Positions 54,742-63,881 of a DNA stretch of 64,000 bases are shown here, one piece after another. The first letter of the stretch is position 1, and each line of letters starts with the position of its first letter. The stretch comes from Salegentibacter maritimus. Its GTDB lineage: Bacteria; Bacteroidota; Bacteroidia; Flavobacteriales; Flavobacteriaceae. The notes beneath the pieces were generated by a model. It had not been told where the DNA came from, made no database searches, and saw nothing but the letters and a program-made list of their open reading frames with translations. The translations under genes were made by a program, and so were the position numbers. Where the stretch lies: assembly GCF_016236915.1 (NCBI RefSeq), contig NZ_JAEHOK010000008.1, forward strand, positions 1-64,000, read 5' to 3'.

Positions 54742-54954
54742 TTAATCTTCTTGAGAAACTTCAGTTTCAAGCTTCAGTACTTTACTACCATCTTCCTGTT
54801 CAATAAAAAGGGCTTTATTCCCAGGCTCACCTTTACGTGTAATTTCACTTCCATCTATGGTTTTGGTAATTTCTTCTGTATAGGTTTTAATCACTTTTCC
54901 ACTCGCTTTACCATTTCCCCATTTCCATTCAACTTTACTACCTTCTCTAATCAT
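54742..54954 (-). CDS. DUF2945 family protein
   Basis: 70 residues of the DUF2945 family (hypervirulence-associated Tudor-like domain). The typical core is SKVEWKWGNGKASGKVIK with a later ITRKGEPGNKALFIEQEDGSKVLKLETEV. It is a small beta-barrel-like cytoplasmic protein of unknown function. It is encoded alone, 68 bp after the uvrD stop and separated from it by a terminator, so it is its own transcript. Confidence 0.85.
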   Translation of the reverse strand: MIREGSKVEWKWGNGKASGKVIKTYTEEITKTIDGSEITRKGEPGNKALFIEQEDGSKVLKLETEVSQED

Positions 54955-54977
54955 AGTTTTCTTTTGAAGATAAAAAG

Positions 54978-54998
54978 AAAGCCGCTTGAAGCGGCTTT
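54978..54998 (-). terminator. Terminator after uvrD-like gene
   Basis: Stem AAAGCCGC/GCGGCTTT (54978-54985, 54991-54998), loop TTGAA. On the minus strand it ends with TTTCTTTTTA. Confidence 0.8.
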
Positions 54999-55021
54999 AT
55001 ATAACAGAAGTTTAACGAAGC

Positions 55022-57343
55022 TTAAGATATAAATTTTAATTTCGCAAACCTTAAAAGCAAATTCTTAATCCCCCCATTTTCAAAATCAATCTCGGCTTTT
55101 TTATCCTGTCCAACACCACTTATAGCCAGTACTTTTCCTTTTCCAAATCGCATATGTTCCACAACATTACCAACTTCCAGTTTAATTTCATTTCTGGCTT
55201 TTTCAGGCTCGGGACTGGCGGGCTTCAATTTTCTAAGTTTTCTTAATTGAGATTCACTGGGCTTATGGGCCGGTGGTGGGGTTCCCTTTTTAGGTTTAGT
55301 TTGTCGTAATTTACTTTTATCAACCTCATCGCCAAAAATATCGGTATCAATAAGCGGTTTGTATTTATAATCATCTTGCGGAATCATATAATCTACATAC
55401 TGCTCATCTACCTCTTCTATAAACCTGCTGGGCTCTGCATCTATTAATTTTCCCCAACGATAGCGTGATTGCGTATAGGTTAAATAAGCCTGCTTTTCGG
55501 CGCGGGTAAGTGCCACATAGAACAATCTTCTTTCTTCCTCCAGTTCACTTCGGGTGTTCATACTCATTCCTGACGGAAAAAGATCTTCTTCCAGGCCAAC
55601 AATATAAACATACGGGAACTCCAGGCCTTTTGCCAGGTGAATGGTCATTAAAGCAACCCGATCGTCATCACCGGTATCCTTATCCATATCGGTAGCAAGT
55701 GCTACATCTTCCAGAAATTCTGCTAAAGACCCATTGGCATCTGCCAATTCTTTTTGTCCCTCTACAAAATCTTTAATCCCGTTTAATAATTCTTCAATAT
55801 TTTCAATCCTGGCAATCCCCTCTGGGGTACCATCTTTCTTTAGTTCCTGAACCAAGCCGGTTTTTTTGGTCACGGTATCGGCCACAGTAAAAGCATCGGC
55901 ATTTTCAGCAAGAATCGTGAAACTCTTAATCATATTCACGAAATTATCAAGCTTGGCACGAGTACTTTTAGTGATCTTTAGATCAAGATGATCTATATTT
56001 TCAATGATTTCAAATATCGATTTTCCATATTGATTCCCGGCAATACTTAATTTATCCATGGTGGTTTGTCCAATTCCGCGGGCAGGATAATTTATTACCC
56101 GTTTTAGCGCTTCTTCATCTTTAGGATTTATAAGTAAACGTAAATAGGCCAACACATCCTTAATCTCCTTTCGCTGGTAGAATGAAAGCCCGCCATAAAT
56201 TCTATACGGAATTTCCTTTTTCCGAAGCGCATCTTCTATAGCCCTACTTTGGGCGTTGGTTCGATAAAGAATAGCAAAATCGCCATTATTCAATTGATTT
56301 TGCATTTTATTTTCAAAGATAGAACCTGCAACAAAACGGCCTTCTTCCCCATCGGTAAGCAACCTGTTCACTACAATTTTAGGTCCTTCATCATTCGCCG
56401 TCCAAACTACTTTTTCCAGCTTGGTTTTATTCTTTTCAATAATAGAGTTGGCGGCATTCACAATATTTTTGGTAGACCGGTAATTTTGTTCCAGCCTATA
56501 CATTTGCACATTATCGTAATCTTTCTGAAAATTCAGGATATTGTTAATGTTTGCTCCGCGGAAGGCATAAATACTTTGAGCATCGTCTCCCACCACACAT
56601 ATATTCTGAAACTTATCGGAAAGGGCCTTTACAATAAGGTATTGTGAGTGGTTGGTATCCTGGTACTCATCTACCAAAATGTATCTAAACCTGTTTTGGT
56701 ATTTCTGAAGTACTTCGGGAAACCTATTTAAAAGTTCGTTTGTTTTCAGCAATAAATCATCAAAATCCATAGCGCCGGCTTTAAAACAACGCTCTACATA
56801 TTCCTGGTAGATTTCACCCAAACGTGGCTTTTTAGCCATCGCATCGGCCTCCTTTAGTTCGGGGTTTTGAAAATAAGCCTTTACGGTAATTAAGCTGTTT
56901 TTATAGGAAGAAATTCTGCTATAAACCTGCTTATATTTATATACGTCTTTATCTAGGCGCATATCTTTTATAATAGACCTAATTACACTTTGTGAATCCT
57001 GGGTATCGTAAATCGTAAAGTTTGAAGGATAACCTAATTTATCGGCTTCAAAACGCAAGATTTTAGCAAAAATGGAGTGAAAAGTTCCCATCCAAAGATT
57101 TTTTGCTTCACTGTTTCCAACAATTTTAGCAATACGGGTTTTCATTTCCCGAGCTGCTTTATTGGTAAAGGTTAAAGACAAAATATTAAATGCATCTACA
57201 CCCTGGCTCATTAGGTAAGCAATACGGTATGTAAGTACCCTAGTTTTTCCAGACCCTGCTCCTGCAATCACAATCATGGCACCATCCTTTTGTAATACAG
57301 GTGCGCGTTGTGCATCATTTAATTCGGCTATATAAGATTCCAA
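55022..57343 (-). CDS. uvrD: UvrD/PcrA-type superfamily 1 DNA helicase
   Basis: 773 residues. Helicase motifs in order: Walker A AGAGSGKT (27-34; Lys33), motif Ia LTFTNKAA, motif II VDEYQDTN (DExQ box), motif III VGDDAQSIYAFRGA, motif IV RLEQNYRSTKNI, motif V and VI LMTIHLAKGLEFPYVYIVGLEEDLFPS and ALTRAEKQAYLT. A C-terminal Tudor-like tail (VGNVVEHMRFGKGKVLAISG) as in PcrA. It unwinds DNA in repair and replication restart. The start is a rare TTG (57343): the frame stops 30 bases upstream without an ATG, and the protein begins like other flavobacterial homologues. Confidence 0.93.
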   Translation of the reverse strand: MESYIAELNDAQRAPVLQKDGAMIVIAGAGSGKTRVLTYRIAYLMSQGVDAFNILSLTFTNKAAREMKTRIAKIVGNSEAKNLWMGTFHSIFAKILRFEADKLGYPSNFTIYDTQDSQSVIRSIIKDMRLDKDVYKYKQVYSRISSYKNSLITVKAYFQNPELKEADAMAKKPRLGEIYQEYVERCFKAGAMDFDDLLLKTNELLNRFPEVLQKYQNRFRYILVDEYQDTNHSQYLIVKALSDKFQNICVVGDDAQSIYAFRGANINNILNFQKDYDNVQMYRLEQNYRSTKNIVNAANSIIEKNKTKLEKVVWTANDEGPKIVVNRLLTDGEEGRFVAGSIFENKMQNQLNNGDFAILYRTNAQSRAIEDALRKKEIPYRIYGGLSFYQRKEIKDVLAYLRLLINPKDEEALKRVINYPARGIGQTTMDKLSIAGNQYGKSIFEIIENIDHLDLKITKSTRAKLDNFVNMIKSFTILAENADAFTVADTVTKKTGLVQELKKDGTPEGIARIENIEELLNGIKDFVEGQKELADANGSLAEFLEDVALATDMDKDTGDDDRVALMTIHLAKGLEFPYVYIVGLEEDLFPSGMSMNTRSELEEERRLFYVALTRAEKQAYLTYTQSRYRWGKLIDAEPSRFIEEVDEQYVDYMIPQDDYKYKPLIDTDIFGDEVDKSKLRQTKPKKGTPPPAHKPSESQLRKLRKLKPASPEPEKARNEIKLEVGNVVEHMRFGKGKVLAISGVGQDKKAEIDFENGGIKNLLLRFAKLKFIS

Positions 57344-57690
57344 TCTCTTTAATTTTTTAAATGTGTGAAATTAACCAAAATGAGACAAATTATAAACCCG
57401 ATTTCTACTTTGTTTTAAACAACAAGATTTAGAAGAGTGATTATCTAAGTTTTTAATATCTTTAAATTCCTACAATCCCCCTTTGAATACAAACCAAAGC
57501 TTATGAAAAAGAAATAGAAGAACAAACAATCGAGTATCTAAAGGGTTTTTATTGTTTTACTAATGAAAAAACTTTAGCTTGGGCCAATTCAATTTAAACT
57601 GAAGTGCCTGCTTTCTTCCTAAATAAATATTAGGAAAACCAAGTTGAAGAAGTAGCTCTAAATCGGTATCGGATTATTTAAATAAATTAT
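57344..57690. other. Divergent intergenic region with possible decayed gene
   Basis: 347 bp between the uvrD-like and glutamate-synthase-like genes. No intact gene. A stretch with coding-like composition is listed as a pseudogene. Confidence 0.4.
57487..57681 (+). pseudogene. Possible remnant of a small protein gene
   Basis: One reading frame stays coding-like across two stop codons. It starts after a TGA and reads IQTKAYEKEIEEQTIEYLKG..., then NEKTLAWANSI, stop, TEVPAFFLNKY, stop, ENQVEEVALNRYRII, stop. The residue composition and absence of long homopolymers suggest a former protein, interrupted by two in-frame stops, and no start codon remains. I cannot name the family. It could be chance in A/T-rich DNA. 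Confidence 0.3.
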
Positions 57691-59304
57691 ATGGAAGATA
57701 TTTTAAGTTCAATTCCCTGGTGGGGATGGGTTTTAATTTTTTTTGCCTTCATAGCGATTAAAGATATATTCTTTAACCGCAAACATACTATTAAACACAA
57801 CTTCCCAATTATTGGTCACTTTAGGTATATTCTTGAAGGGATTGGACCCGAATTACGGCAATATATCGTAGCAAGTAATCGCGAAGAACTCCCTTTTAAT
57901 CGTAGCGAACGCGGTTGGATCTATGCTTCGGCAAAAAATGAAAACAACTATGAAGGCTTTGGCACCGACCAGGATATTTTTTCTACCCACTACATATTCA
58001 TCAACAATGCCATGCTTCCTTTAAAGCTTAAAGAAGATCATCCCAATAATCTGGATCCGGGCTTTATTGCCTGTGCAAAAGTTATGGGCGAATTTAATAA
58101 TAGAAGAAGACCTTTTAGGCCGGCCTCAATTATTAATGTTTCGGCCATGAGTTTTGGATCACTTTCGGCCAGGGCCATTGCGGCTTTAAATGAAGGCTGT
58201 AAAGAAGCAGGTGCCTATCATAACACAGGCGAAGGAGGGCTCTCACCCTATCATCAAAAAGGAGCTGATGTGGTTTTTCATTTTGGAACAGGTTACTTTG
58301 GCGTTAGAGATAATGAAGGTAATTTCTCTATGGAAAAACTAGTGCAACTGGTAAATGAAAACAAAGAGATTCGTGCCATAGAAATTAAATTATCCCAGGG
58401 AGCCAAACCTGGAAAGGGTGGCGTTTTACCCGCTTCAAAAATTACTAAAGAAATAGCAGCAATAAGAAATATTCCTATTGGTAAGGACGTATTGTCTCCA
58501 CCAAGTCATTCTGCTTTTAGCAATACCCAGGAGCTGGTAGATTTTATTGAAGAAATAGCAGAGGCAACAGGCCTTCCCGTAGGGATTAAATCGGCTGTTG
58601 GAAAACTGGACCAATGGAAAGAGTTAGCTTCTATTATGTCTAAAACAAAAAAAGGTCCAGACTTTATTACCATTGATGGTGGTGAAGGAGGAACCGGAGC
58701 TGCACCACCAAGTTTTGCAGATCACGTGTCCCTACCCTGGATTTATGCTTTTACCGATGTATATCAAATTTTCCTAAATGAGGGTATAGCTAATAGAATT
58801 GTATTTATTGGGAGCGGAAAATTAGGCTTTCCTGCCAATGCCGCCATGGCATTTGCCCTGGGTGCAGATTGTATTAACGTAGCCCGAGAAGCTATGATGA
58901 GCATTGGCTGCATACAGGCACAATCCTGCCATACCAATACCTGCCCCACCGGCGTTGCTACACAAAACAAATGGTTGCAGGCGGGTATCAATATAAAAGA
59001 TAAAGCCCGGCGTGTTAATTTTTATTTTACAAAATTTAGAAAGGAACTGCTGGAAATGACCCATGCTTGTGGTTATGAACATCCCTGCCAATTTACCATG
59101 GATGACGTTGAAATAAACCTTAGCGACCAAAACCTGGCAAAAAGCCTTGCAGGTACTTTTTCGTATCATAAAGAAAAAGTACCTTTCGAGGGTGTTCATG
59201 TTCACAAGAAAGATCCCAATTTGGGTGCTATTTATAAAAGAAAAGAAGTAATTACTAAAGAGGCCGAAACCAAAGAAACTTCGCCCCATAATAAAAACCA
59301 ATGA
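57691..59304 (+). CDS. Glutamate synthase-like FMN-binding protein, membrane-anchored
   Basis: 537 residues of the FMN-binding glutamate synthase (GltB central domain)-like family. An N-terminal membrane helix (WWGWVLIFFAFIAIKDIFF, 9-27) anchors it. The TIM-barrel has conserved INVSAMSFGSLSARAIAALNEG, GEGGLSPYH, IKLSQGAKPGKGG, ITIDGGEGGTGAAP and the iron-sulfur cysteines in CIQAQSCHTNTCPTGVATQ. There is no glutaminase domain, so it is not a complete glutamate synthase; substrate is unknown. Its stop overlaps the next start by 4 bases (ATGA). Confidence 0.87.
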   Translation: MEDILSSIPWWGWVLIFFAFIAIKDIFFNRKHTIKHNFPIIGHFRYILEGIGPELRQYIVASNREELPFNRSERGWIYASAKNENNYEGFGTDQDIFSTHYIFINNAMLPLKLKEDHPNNLDPGFIACAKVMGEFNNRRRPFRPASIINVSAMSFGSLSARAIAALNEGCKEAGAYHNTGEGGLSPYHQKGADVVFHFGTGYFGVRDNEGNFSMEKLVQLVNENKEIRAIEIKLSQGAKPGKGGVLPASKITKEIAAIRNIPIGKDVLSPPSHSAFSNTQELVDFIEEIAEATGLPVGIKSAVGKLDQWKELASIMSKTKKGPDFITIDGGEGGTGAAPPSFADHVSLPWIYAFTDVYQIFLNEGIANRIVFIGSGKLGFPANAAMAFALGADCINVAREAMMSIGCIQAQSCHTNTCPTGVATQNKWLQAGINIKDKARRVNFYFTKFRKELLEMTHACGYEHPCQFTMDDVEINLSDQNLAKSLAGTFSYHKEKVPFEGVHVHKKDPNLGAIYKRKEVITKEAETKETSPHNKNQ

Positions 59305-59822
59305 ATCAAATAGAACTTTCGCAAATCCTATTAGCCATTCTTCCAGCCCTAATTGTTGGAATAGTAGCCTTTTATTTTTTTAGCTCATATAATAAAAATG
59401 AACAAAACAGAAGGAATTTCTTATTACACCGGGAAACCCAAAAAACGGCACTACCCCTAAAATTACAGGCCTACGAAAGAATGACACTCTTTTTAGAAAG
59501 GATTTCGCCCGGCAAAATACTATTTAGAATAAAACCAAACTCTAATGATAAAGAAGCCTACGAGCGCTTATTAATTCATACTATTGAGCAGGAGTTTGAG
59601 CATAACCTAGCACAACAAATCTATCTTTCTACTGAAACCTGGGACTATATAAAAACAGCTAAAAACGCGACTATAGGCATTATTAGAAAAGCCAATCAAC
59701 AAGAAAGCGTCACCGATGCCGATAAATTAAGGGAAGTAATCCTTAAAAACCTGATAGAAAAGCAATCCCCAACCGAAGCTGCACTGGCTTATTTAAAAAA
59801 TGAAGTAAAACGCTTTATTTAA
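59301..59822 (+). CDS. Small membrane-anchored protein coupled to GltB-like gene
   Basis: 173 residues. One N-terminal membrane helix (LSQILLAILPALIVGIVAFYFFS, 5-27), then a hydrophilic helical domain: NEQNRRNFLLHRETQKTALPLKLQAYERMTLFLERISPGK is the conserved-looking core. The C-terminal half contains EQEFEHNLAQQIYLS and ends in LKNEVKRFI. I recognise this as a conserved Bacteroidota protein (DUF7935-like), without certainty about the family number. It overlaps the glutamate-synthase-like start codon and converges on a patatin gene with overlapping stop codons and no terminator. Confidence 0.65.
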   Translation: MNQIELSQILLAILPALIVGIVAFYFFSSYNKNEQNRRNFLLHRETQKTALPLKLQAYERMTLFLERISPGKILFRIKPNSNDKEAYERLLIHTIEQEFEHNLAQQIYLSTETWDYIKTAKNATIGIIRKANQQESVTDADKLREVILKNLIEKQSPTEAALAYLKNEVKRFI

Positions 59823-60742
59823 AATAAACCAAAAAAGCCTTTTCTTTTAGTGGCCAAAAATTGTAAATGTTTTTCTTTGGCGTGATCGTAACCTTGTTGC
59901 CACCACTCACCCATCAATTTTTTATTAAAAACAAGGGAGTTTTCCGTTAGTTTTGTAGGGGTATAATAGGTGTTTAGCTTTACTTTTTTATTTAAAGCGG
60001 CAAGTTTTCCTTCTACGATATCGTGATATTCTACCTGATCCAGGAGAAAACCAAAAAGATTTATCATTAAAGAAAACGGATTTTTCCCAAGCACTTTATT
60101 ATACTCCATATTTTCTGCTTCCAGGATTATAGCATCAACTTCTGTTGCCCCGCGTTTAATGGCTTCACGAATGGGCACTACGCATCCCAATCCACCATCG
60201 GCATATTCAAATCCGTCTTTTTTCGCCAAACTCATAAAAGGGATATAATTACAACTTATCCAAATCCAATCGCAAAAATCCTCGTAAGTAAAATCGTGGA
60301 TAGATTTATACTCTACGCGATTTTTAGACAAATTAGAGACCGTTACTACTACATCTCCCACCTGACTTTTAAGCTGGCTAAAGTTTTCTTCAGAAAAATT
60401 ACGCTTAATATGTTTTCTAAGATTCTGGCTTTCCCCAAAGGTTCTTTTCTTCCTAATAAATTGCCAGAACATATTAAAATAATTAATTGTTACATACTCC
60501 CTACCTTCCTTTCGCTTCACCACAAAAGGATTTATGCTAAAAATTTTACGCTGGTTTACATTGGTGTAGATATCGTAAACCTTATCAATGTTCCCCATGG
60601 CAAGATGCGGAATTAATAAGCTTCCGGTAGAAGTGCCCAAAAATAAATCGTATTTCTTGCCTTCTTCCTGAATTAAATATTGAGCAACGCCGCCAGCAAA
60701 AGCGCCTTTACTTCCCCCACCCGATATGACCAGTGCACGCAT
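59819..60742 (-). CDS. Patatin-like phospholipase, downstream copy
   Basis: 307 residues, patatin-like fold. Oxyanion loop GGGSKGAFAGG (8-18), nucleophile Ser38 in GTSTG (GxSxG) and catalytic Asp182 in DGGLG complete the Ser-Asp dyad. No signal peptide, so probably cytoplasmic or membrane-peripheral; hydrolyses lipid acyl groups. It is a close paralogue of the next gene upstream (similar residues throughout), whose stop overlaps its start codon by one base (TAATG). Its 3' end overlaps the small membrane-anchored protein by 4 bases, on the opposite strand. Confidence 0.88.
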   Translation of the reverse strand: MRALVISGGGSKGAFAGGVAQYLIQEEGKKYDLFLGTSTGSLLIPHLAMGNIDKVYDIYTNVNQRKIFSINPFVVKRKEGREYVTINYFNMFWQFIRKKRTFGESQNLRKHIKRNFSEENFSQLKSQVGDVVVTVSNLSKNRVEYKSIHDFTYEDFCDWIWISCNYIPFMSLAKKDGFEYADGGLGCVVPIREAIKRGATEVDAIILEAENMEYNKVLGKNPFSLMINLFGFLLDQVEYHDIVEGKLAALNKKVKLNTYYTPTKLTENSLVFNKKLMGEWWQQGYDHAKEKHLQFLATKRKGFFGLF

Positions 60743-61644
60743 TAAGGTTCAATTTGGTTTATTTCCTCGCTTTTTTCCCTGGCATAAGTATAGCCGGTTT
60801 TCCACCAGGTTTTCATTTGTTTCTCATCAAAAATAAGGGAATTGGTAGTTAATACCGTAGGGGTAAAGTAAAAATTTATGGTCGCATTTTTATTTGCTGC
60901 TGCAAATTTCCCAATTTGAATGTTTTGCTTTTCTATTCTATCTAACATAAACCTAAATAAATTAGTGATGAGACCAAACACATTTTTGGAAGGCATTCTA
61001 TTATAAAAAGTGGCTTCGGTTTGTAATATAACTGCATCTATATGTGTTGCTCCTCTCTTAATAGCTTCTTCGATAGGCACCATGGTTCCCAGGCCGCCAT
61101 CGGCATATTCACAACCATCTTTTTGTACCAGGCTCATAAAAGGCGTATAGTTACAGGAAATCCAAATCCATTCACAAAATTCTTCGTATTCAAAATCTTT
61201 AATAGATTTATATTCTACCGTATTAAGCGAAATATTAGAAACCGTAACCACAATATCTTTTTTACTAAATTTTAATTTCAAAAACTCGTCTTTGGCCAGG
61301 GTTTCAGCTATAAGCTTTCTTAGGTTTTTACTTTCTCCAAATGTTTTTTTGCCTTTAATAAAGTTACGAATTACGCTAAAGTGGTTAATACTAATTTGGT
61401 CGTAACCGTAACGTTTTTTTATAAGAAAAGGACGATTACTAAAAATACTATCCTGGTTTACCGAAGTATAAATTCTTTTAATCTTTTCGCACTTATTTAA
61501 TGCCAAATGAGAAATTAATAAGCTCCCGGTAGAAGTTCCCAGGTAAAGATCGTAATCCCGTTTTAATTCTTCTATCAAATATTGGCCAACACCGCCGGCA
61601 AAAGCGCCTTTACTCCCTCCACCAGATATTACCAATGCCCGCAT
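60742..61644 (-). CDS. Patatin-like phospholipase, upstream copy
   Basis: 300 residues. The same catalytic elements as its tandem paralogue: GGGSKGAFAGG (8-18), Ser38 in GTSTG and Asp182 in DGGLG. The N-terminal 40 residues are nearly identical in both copies, and the pair shares TFGESxNLRK (101-110), WISCNYxPFMSL (161-172) and many others; the C-terminal thirds differ more. Expected to hydrolyse lipids. Coupled to the M1 peptidase upstream with a 3-bp gap, so probably one transcript: M1, patatin, patatin. Confidence 0.88.
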   Translation of the reverse strand: MRALVISGGGSKGAFAGGVGQYLIEELKRDYDLYLGTSTGSLLISHLALNKCEKIKRIYTSVNQDSIFSNRPFLIKKRYGYDQISINHFSVIRNFIKGKKTFGESKNLRKLIAETLAKDEFLKLKFSKKDIVVTVSNISLNTVEYKSIKDFEYEEFCEWIWISCNYTPFMSLVQKDGCEYADGGLGTMVPIEEAIKRGATHIDAVILQTEATFYNRMPSKNVFGLITNLFRFMLDRIEKQNIQIGKFAAANKNATINFYFTPTVLTTNSLIFDEKQMKTWWKTGYTYAREKSEEINQIEP

Positions 61645-61647
61645 TGA

Positions 61648-63762
61648 TTAAAGTTTAGTTTGCAAATAATCCCTCTCTTTTTGAGAAAGACGTTCATCTA
61701 AAGCTAAGAATTTTTGGCGATATTCTTCTTTCTTTAATAAAGCCGTAAGCAATTGCCTGCTATAGTCCCTAAATCTATATGCATGATGCTGGGTTCCTTG
61801 CAATAAATCTAATAAGTTCTGGGTGGTAAAACTATTTATTTGATATAAATACCCAAAAGCATTTTCTCTTACTTCCAGGGGATAATGTACTGCAGTATAT
61901 CCTGAAAGTTCACGATAATTTTCCTGCTGTTTTCCGGGTTCATAACCCGGACTTATAAGATTTAAAGTTAACCAGAGCATACGTACATTTTTATTACTAA
62001 AGCCGTTTACATCCCTGGTTTTATCTAAGTAAGCAGCAATTTCTTTGGGAAAATTCATCCATAACTTTAATAGGGACACCTCTTTGGTTAGGTATGATTC
62101 GTCGTCTAACAAAGATTCAAAATCACTTTTTAGTTCTTTCGGAATTCTCTCCATGCTACTGGCAATAGCCTGCCTAACATACACATTATTGGTGGCAAAT
62201 GCTTTTTTATAAAGCTTGATAGCTGTTGCTGAAGTTTGCCCCTCTAGTTGAAAAACCACTTCCTGCCCGGTATAATCGCTTACCGGAAAATCTAAGGCCT
62301 TGCTCAGTTCGGCCTCCTTTTTGTCCAGGGGTGTTTCCTGCAATGCTAGGATTTCTAAATGCTTCTTTATAAATTCAGAGTTTTTTAAAGAATTTAAGGC
62401 CACAAAACCCTGAAAAGCAGTCTGATTTAACCATTTTGACATAAAATCAGATAAATCAATATTGGCCGCTGCCTCCACTTCAGCAATAAAATTACTGGTA
62501 GTGGCACTTTTAAACTTATATTTAACAAGGAAATTCTTTACGGCCGTATTAAAAGCTTCCCTGCCCACCTTTTCGCGCAAAATATGCAAAGCCCAGGCAC
62601 CTTTTTGGTAGTAAGTAAGTGAGCTTGCTTTAGCCTTAGTGATTGCTTCACCCTTACCCTTATCGCTCAACTCCTTTAATTGTTCGGCAGATAGGTAGAG
62701 TTTCCAGTAATAATAATCGTCTCCAAAAATTTCCCGCTCTGCCAGCAAAGCATAAAAAGTAGCAAAGCCTTCATGCAACCAATGATCGTTGGCTGTTTGG
62801 GCCGTCACTAAATTTCCAAACCACTGGTGGGCCAATTCATGCGCATTTACGCCTACATAATTTTTATCTTTAAAAGCTATAGAATCGGTAATAAAAGCAT
62901 TATCAAAAATCGTTGCAGTAGTATTTTCCATTCCCGAATAAAGAAAATCCAATACCGGTGCCTGTTTATAATTCTGCCAGGGGTAAGCCACACCAATTTC
63001 ACTTTCCAGGAAATCAAAAATTTGTTTGGTATAACGGTAAGTCGGCTCTAGCCTTTCCTTTTGGCTAACCGGCATATAAAATTGCAAAGGAACGCCCGAA
63101 GCAGATTTTATTTCTTCTTTTATATAATCGCCTGCTGCAAAAGCCAGTAAATAACTACTCATAGGCCGCTGCATATCAAAGGCCCACTTTTTTAAAGAAT
63201 CGTTTTTAGAAATAGCTACAAGCTTTCCATTGGCCATTACTTCCAGGCTTTCAGGAAACCGGTACGAAATGTCAAACTCTATTTTCTCTCGCTGATCATC
63301 AAAGGAAGGCAGCCAATTAGAGGTATATCTCCCCTGCCCCTGCGTCCAGATTTGTTTGGGTGCATTTATTACTTCCGGAATGTCCCAATTTATAAAATAA
63401 ACGGCCTCCTTTGGCTGCGCCGAGAATTTTAAAGACAAAGTGTTTTTTTCAGAAACTGCTAGATTATTTTTTATCCAAATACGTTTTCCGTTATTTCTTG
63501 ATGTTGCGGGCTCTTCATTAAGCAATACCTCATCTACAATCATACTCCTGGCATCTATGTAAAAGGAATCTAGCGGTTTTAAAATTTCAAAATTATACTT
63601 TACTACGCCTGTAATTCTTTTTTCCTTCGGAATAACAAGGATTTCAGCTTCTGCTTTTTGAAAATTTATACTGTTTATTTGGTCTAGCGAATCTGCTATT
63701 GGCGACTGGCTATATGTACACCACGAAAAACAAAATAGCCAACTAAAAAGGAAGTATTTCAT
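61648..63762 (-). CDS. M1-family zinc aminopeptidase, long form
   Basis: 704 residues with signal peptide (MKYFLFSWLFCFSWCTYSQS). Beta-rich N-terminal domain (about 25-210), then the catalytic domain with GMENTT (277-282), zinc motif HELAHQW (His308, Glu309, His312) and Glu331 in HEGFATF, and a C-terminal alpha-helical region (about 450-704, HEAT-like). It cleaves N-terminal residues from peptides in the periplasm. First gene of the probable operon M1-patatin-patatin, divergent from recG. Confidence 0.92.
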   Translation of the reverse strand: MKYFLFSWLFCFSWCTYSQSPIADSLDQINSINFQKAEAEILVIPKEKRITGVVKYNFEILKPLDSFYIDARSMIVDEVLLNEEPATSRNNGKRIWIKNNLAVSEKNTLSLKFSAQPKEAVYFINWDIPEVINAPKQIWTQGQGRYTSNWLPSFDDQREKIEFDISYRFPESLEVMANGKLVAISKNDSLKKWAFDMQRPMSSYLLAFAAGDYIKEEIKSASGVPLQFYMPVSQKERLEPTYRYTKQIFDFLESEIGVAYPWQNYKQAPVLDFLYSGMENTTATIFDNAFITDSIAFKDKNYVGVNAHELAHQWFGNLVTAQTANDHWLHEGFATFYALLAEREIFGDDYYYWKLYLSAEQLKELSDKGKGEAITKAKASSLTYYQKGAWALHILREKVGREAFNTAVKNFLVKYKFKSATTSNFIAEVEAAANIDLSDFMSKWLNQTAFQGFVALNSLKNSEFIKKHLEILALQETPLDKKEAELSKALDFPVSDYTGQEVVFQLEGQTSATAIKLYKKAFATNNVYVRQAIASSMERIPKELKSDFESLLDDESYLTKEVSLLKLWMNFPKEIAAYLDKTRDVNGFSNKNVRMLWLTLNLISPGYEPGKQQENYRELSGYTAVHYPLEVRENAFGYLYQINSFTTQNLLDLLQGTQHHAYRFRDYSRQLLTALLKKEEYRQKFLALDERLSQKERDYLQTKL

Positions 63763-63881
63763 AATAAAAATCTACCCTTGCAAATTACAAAAACTATAGA
63801 AAAGGAAGGCTTTAGAAAAATTCAGATTTATTTTTAAAAGAAATTCAACCTAAAAAAACTGATTTTAATATCTTCGTTTTC

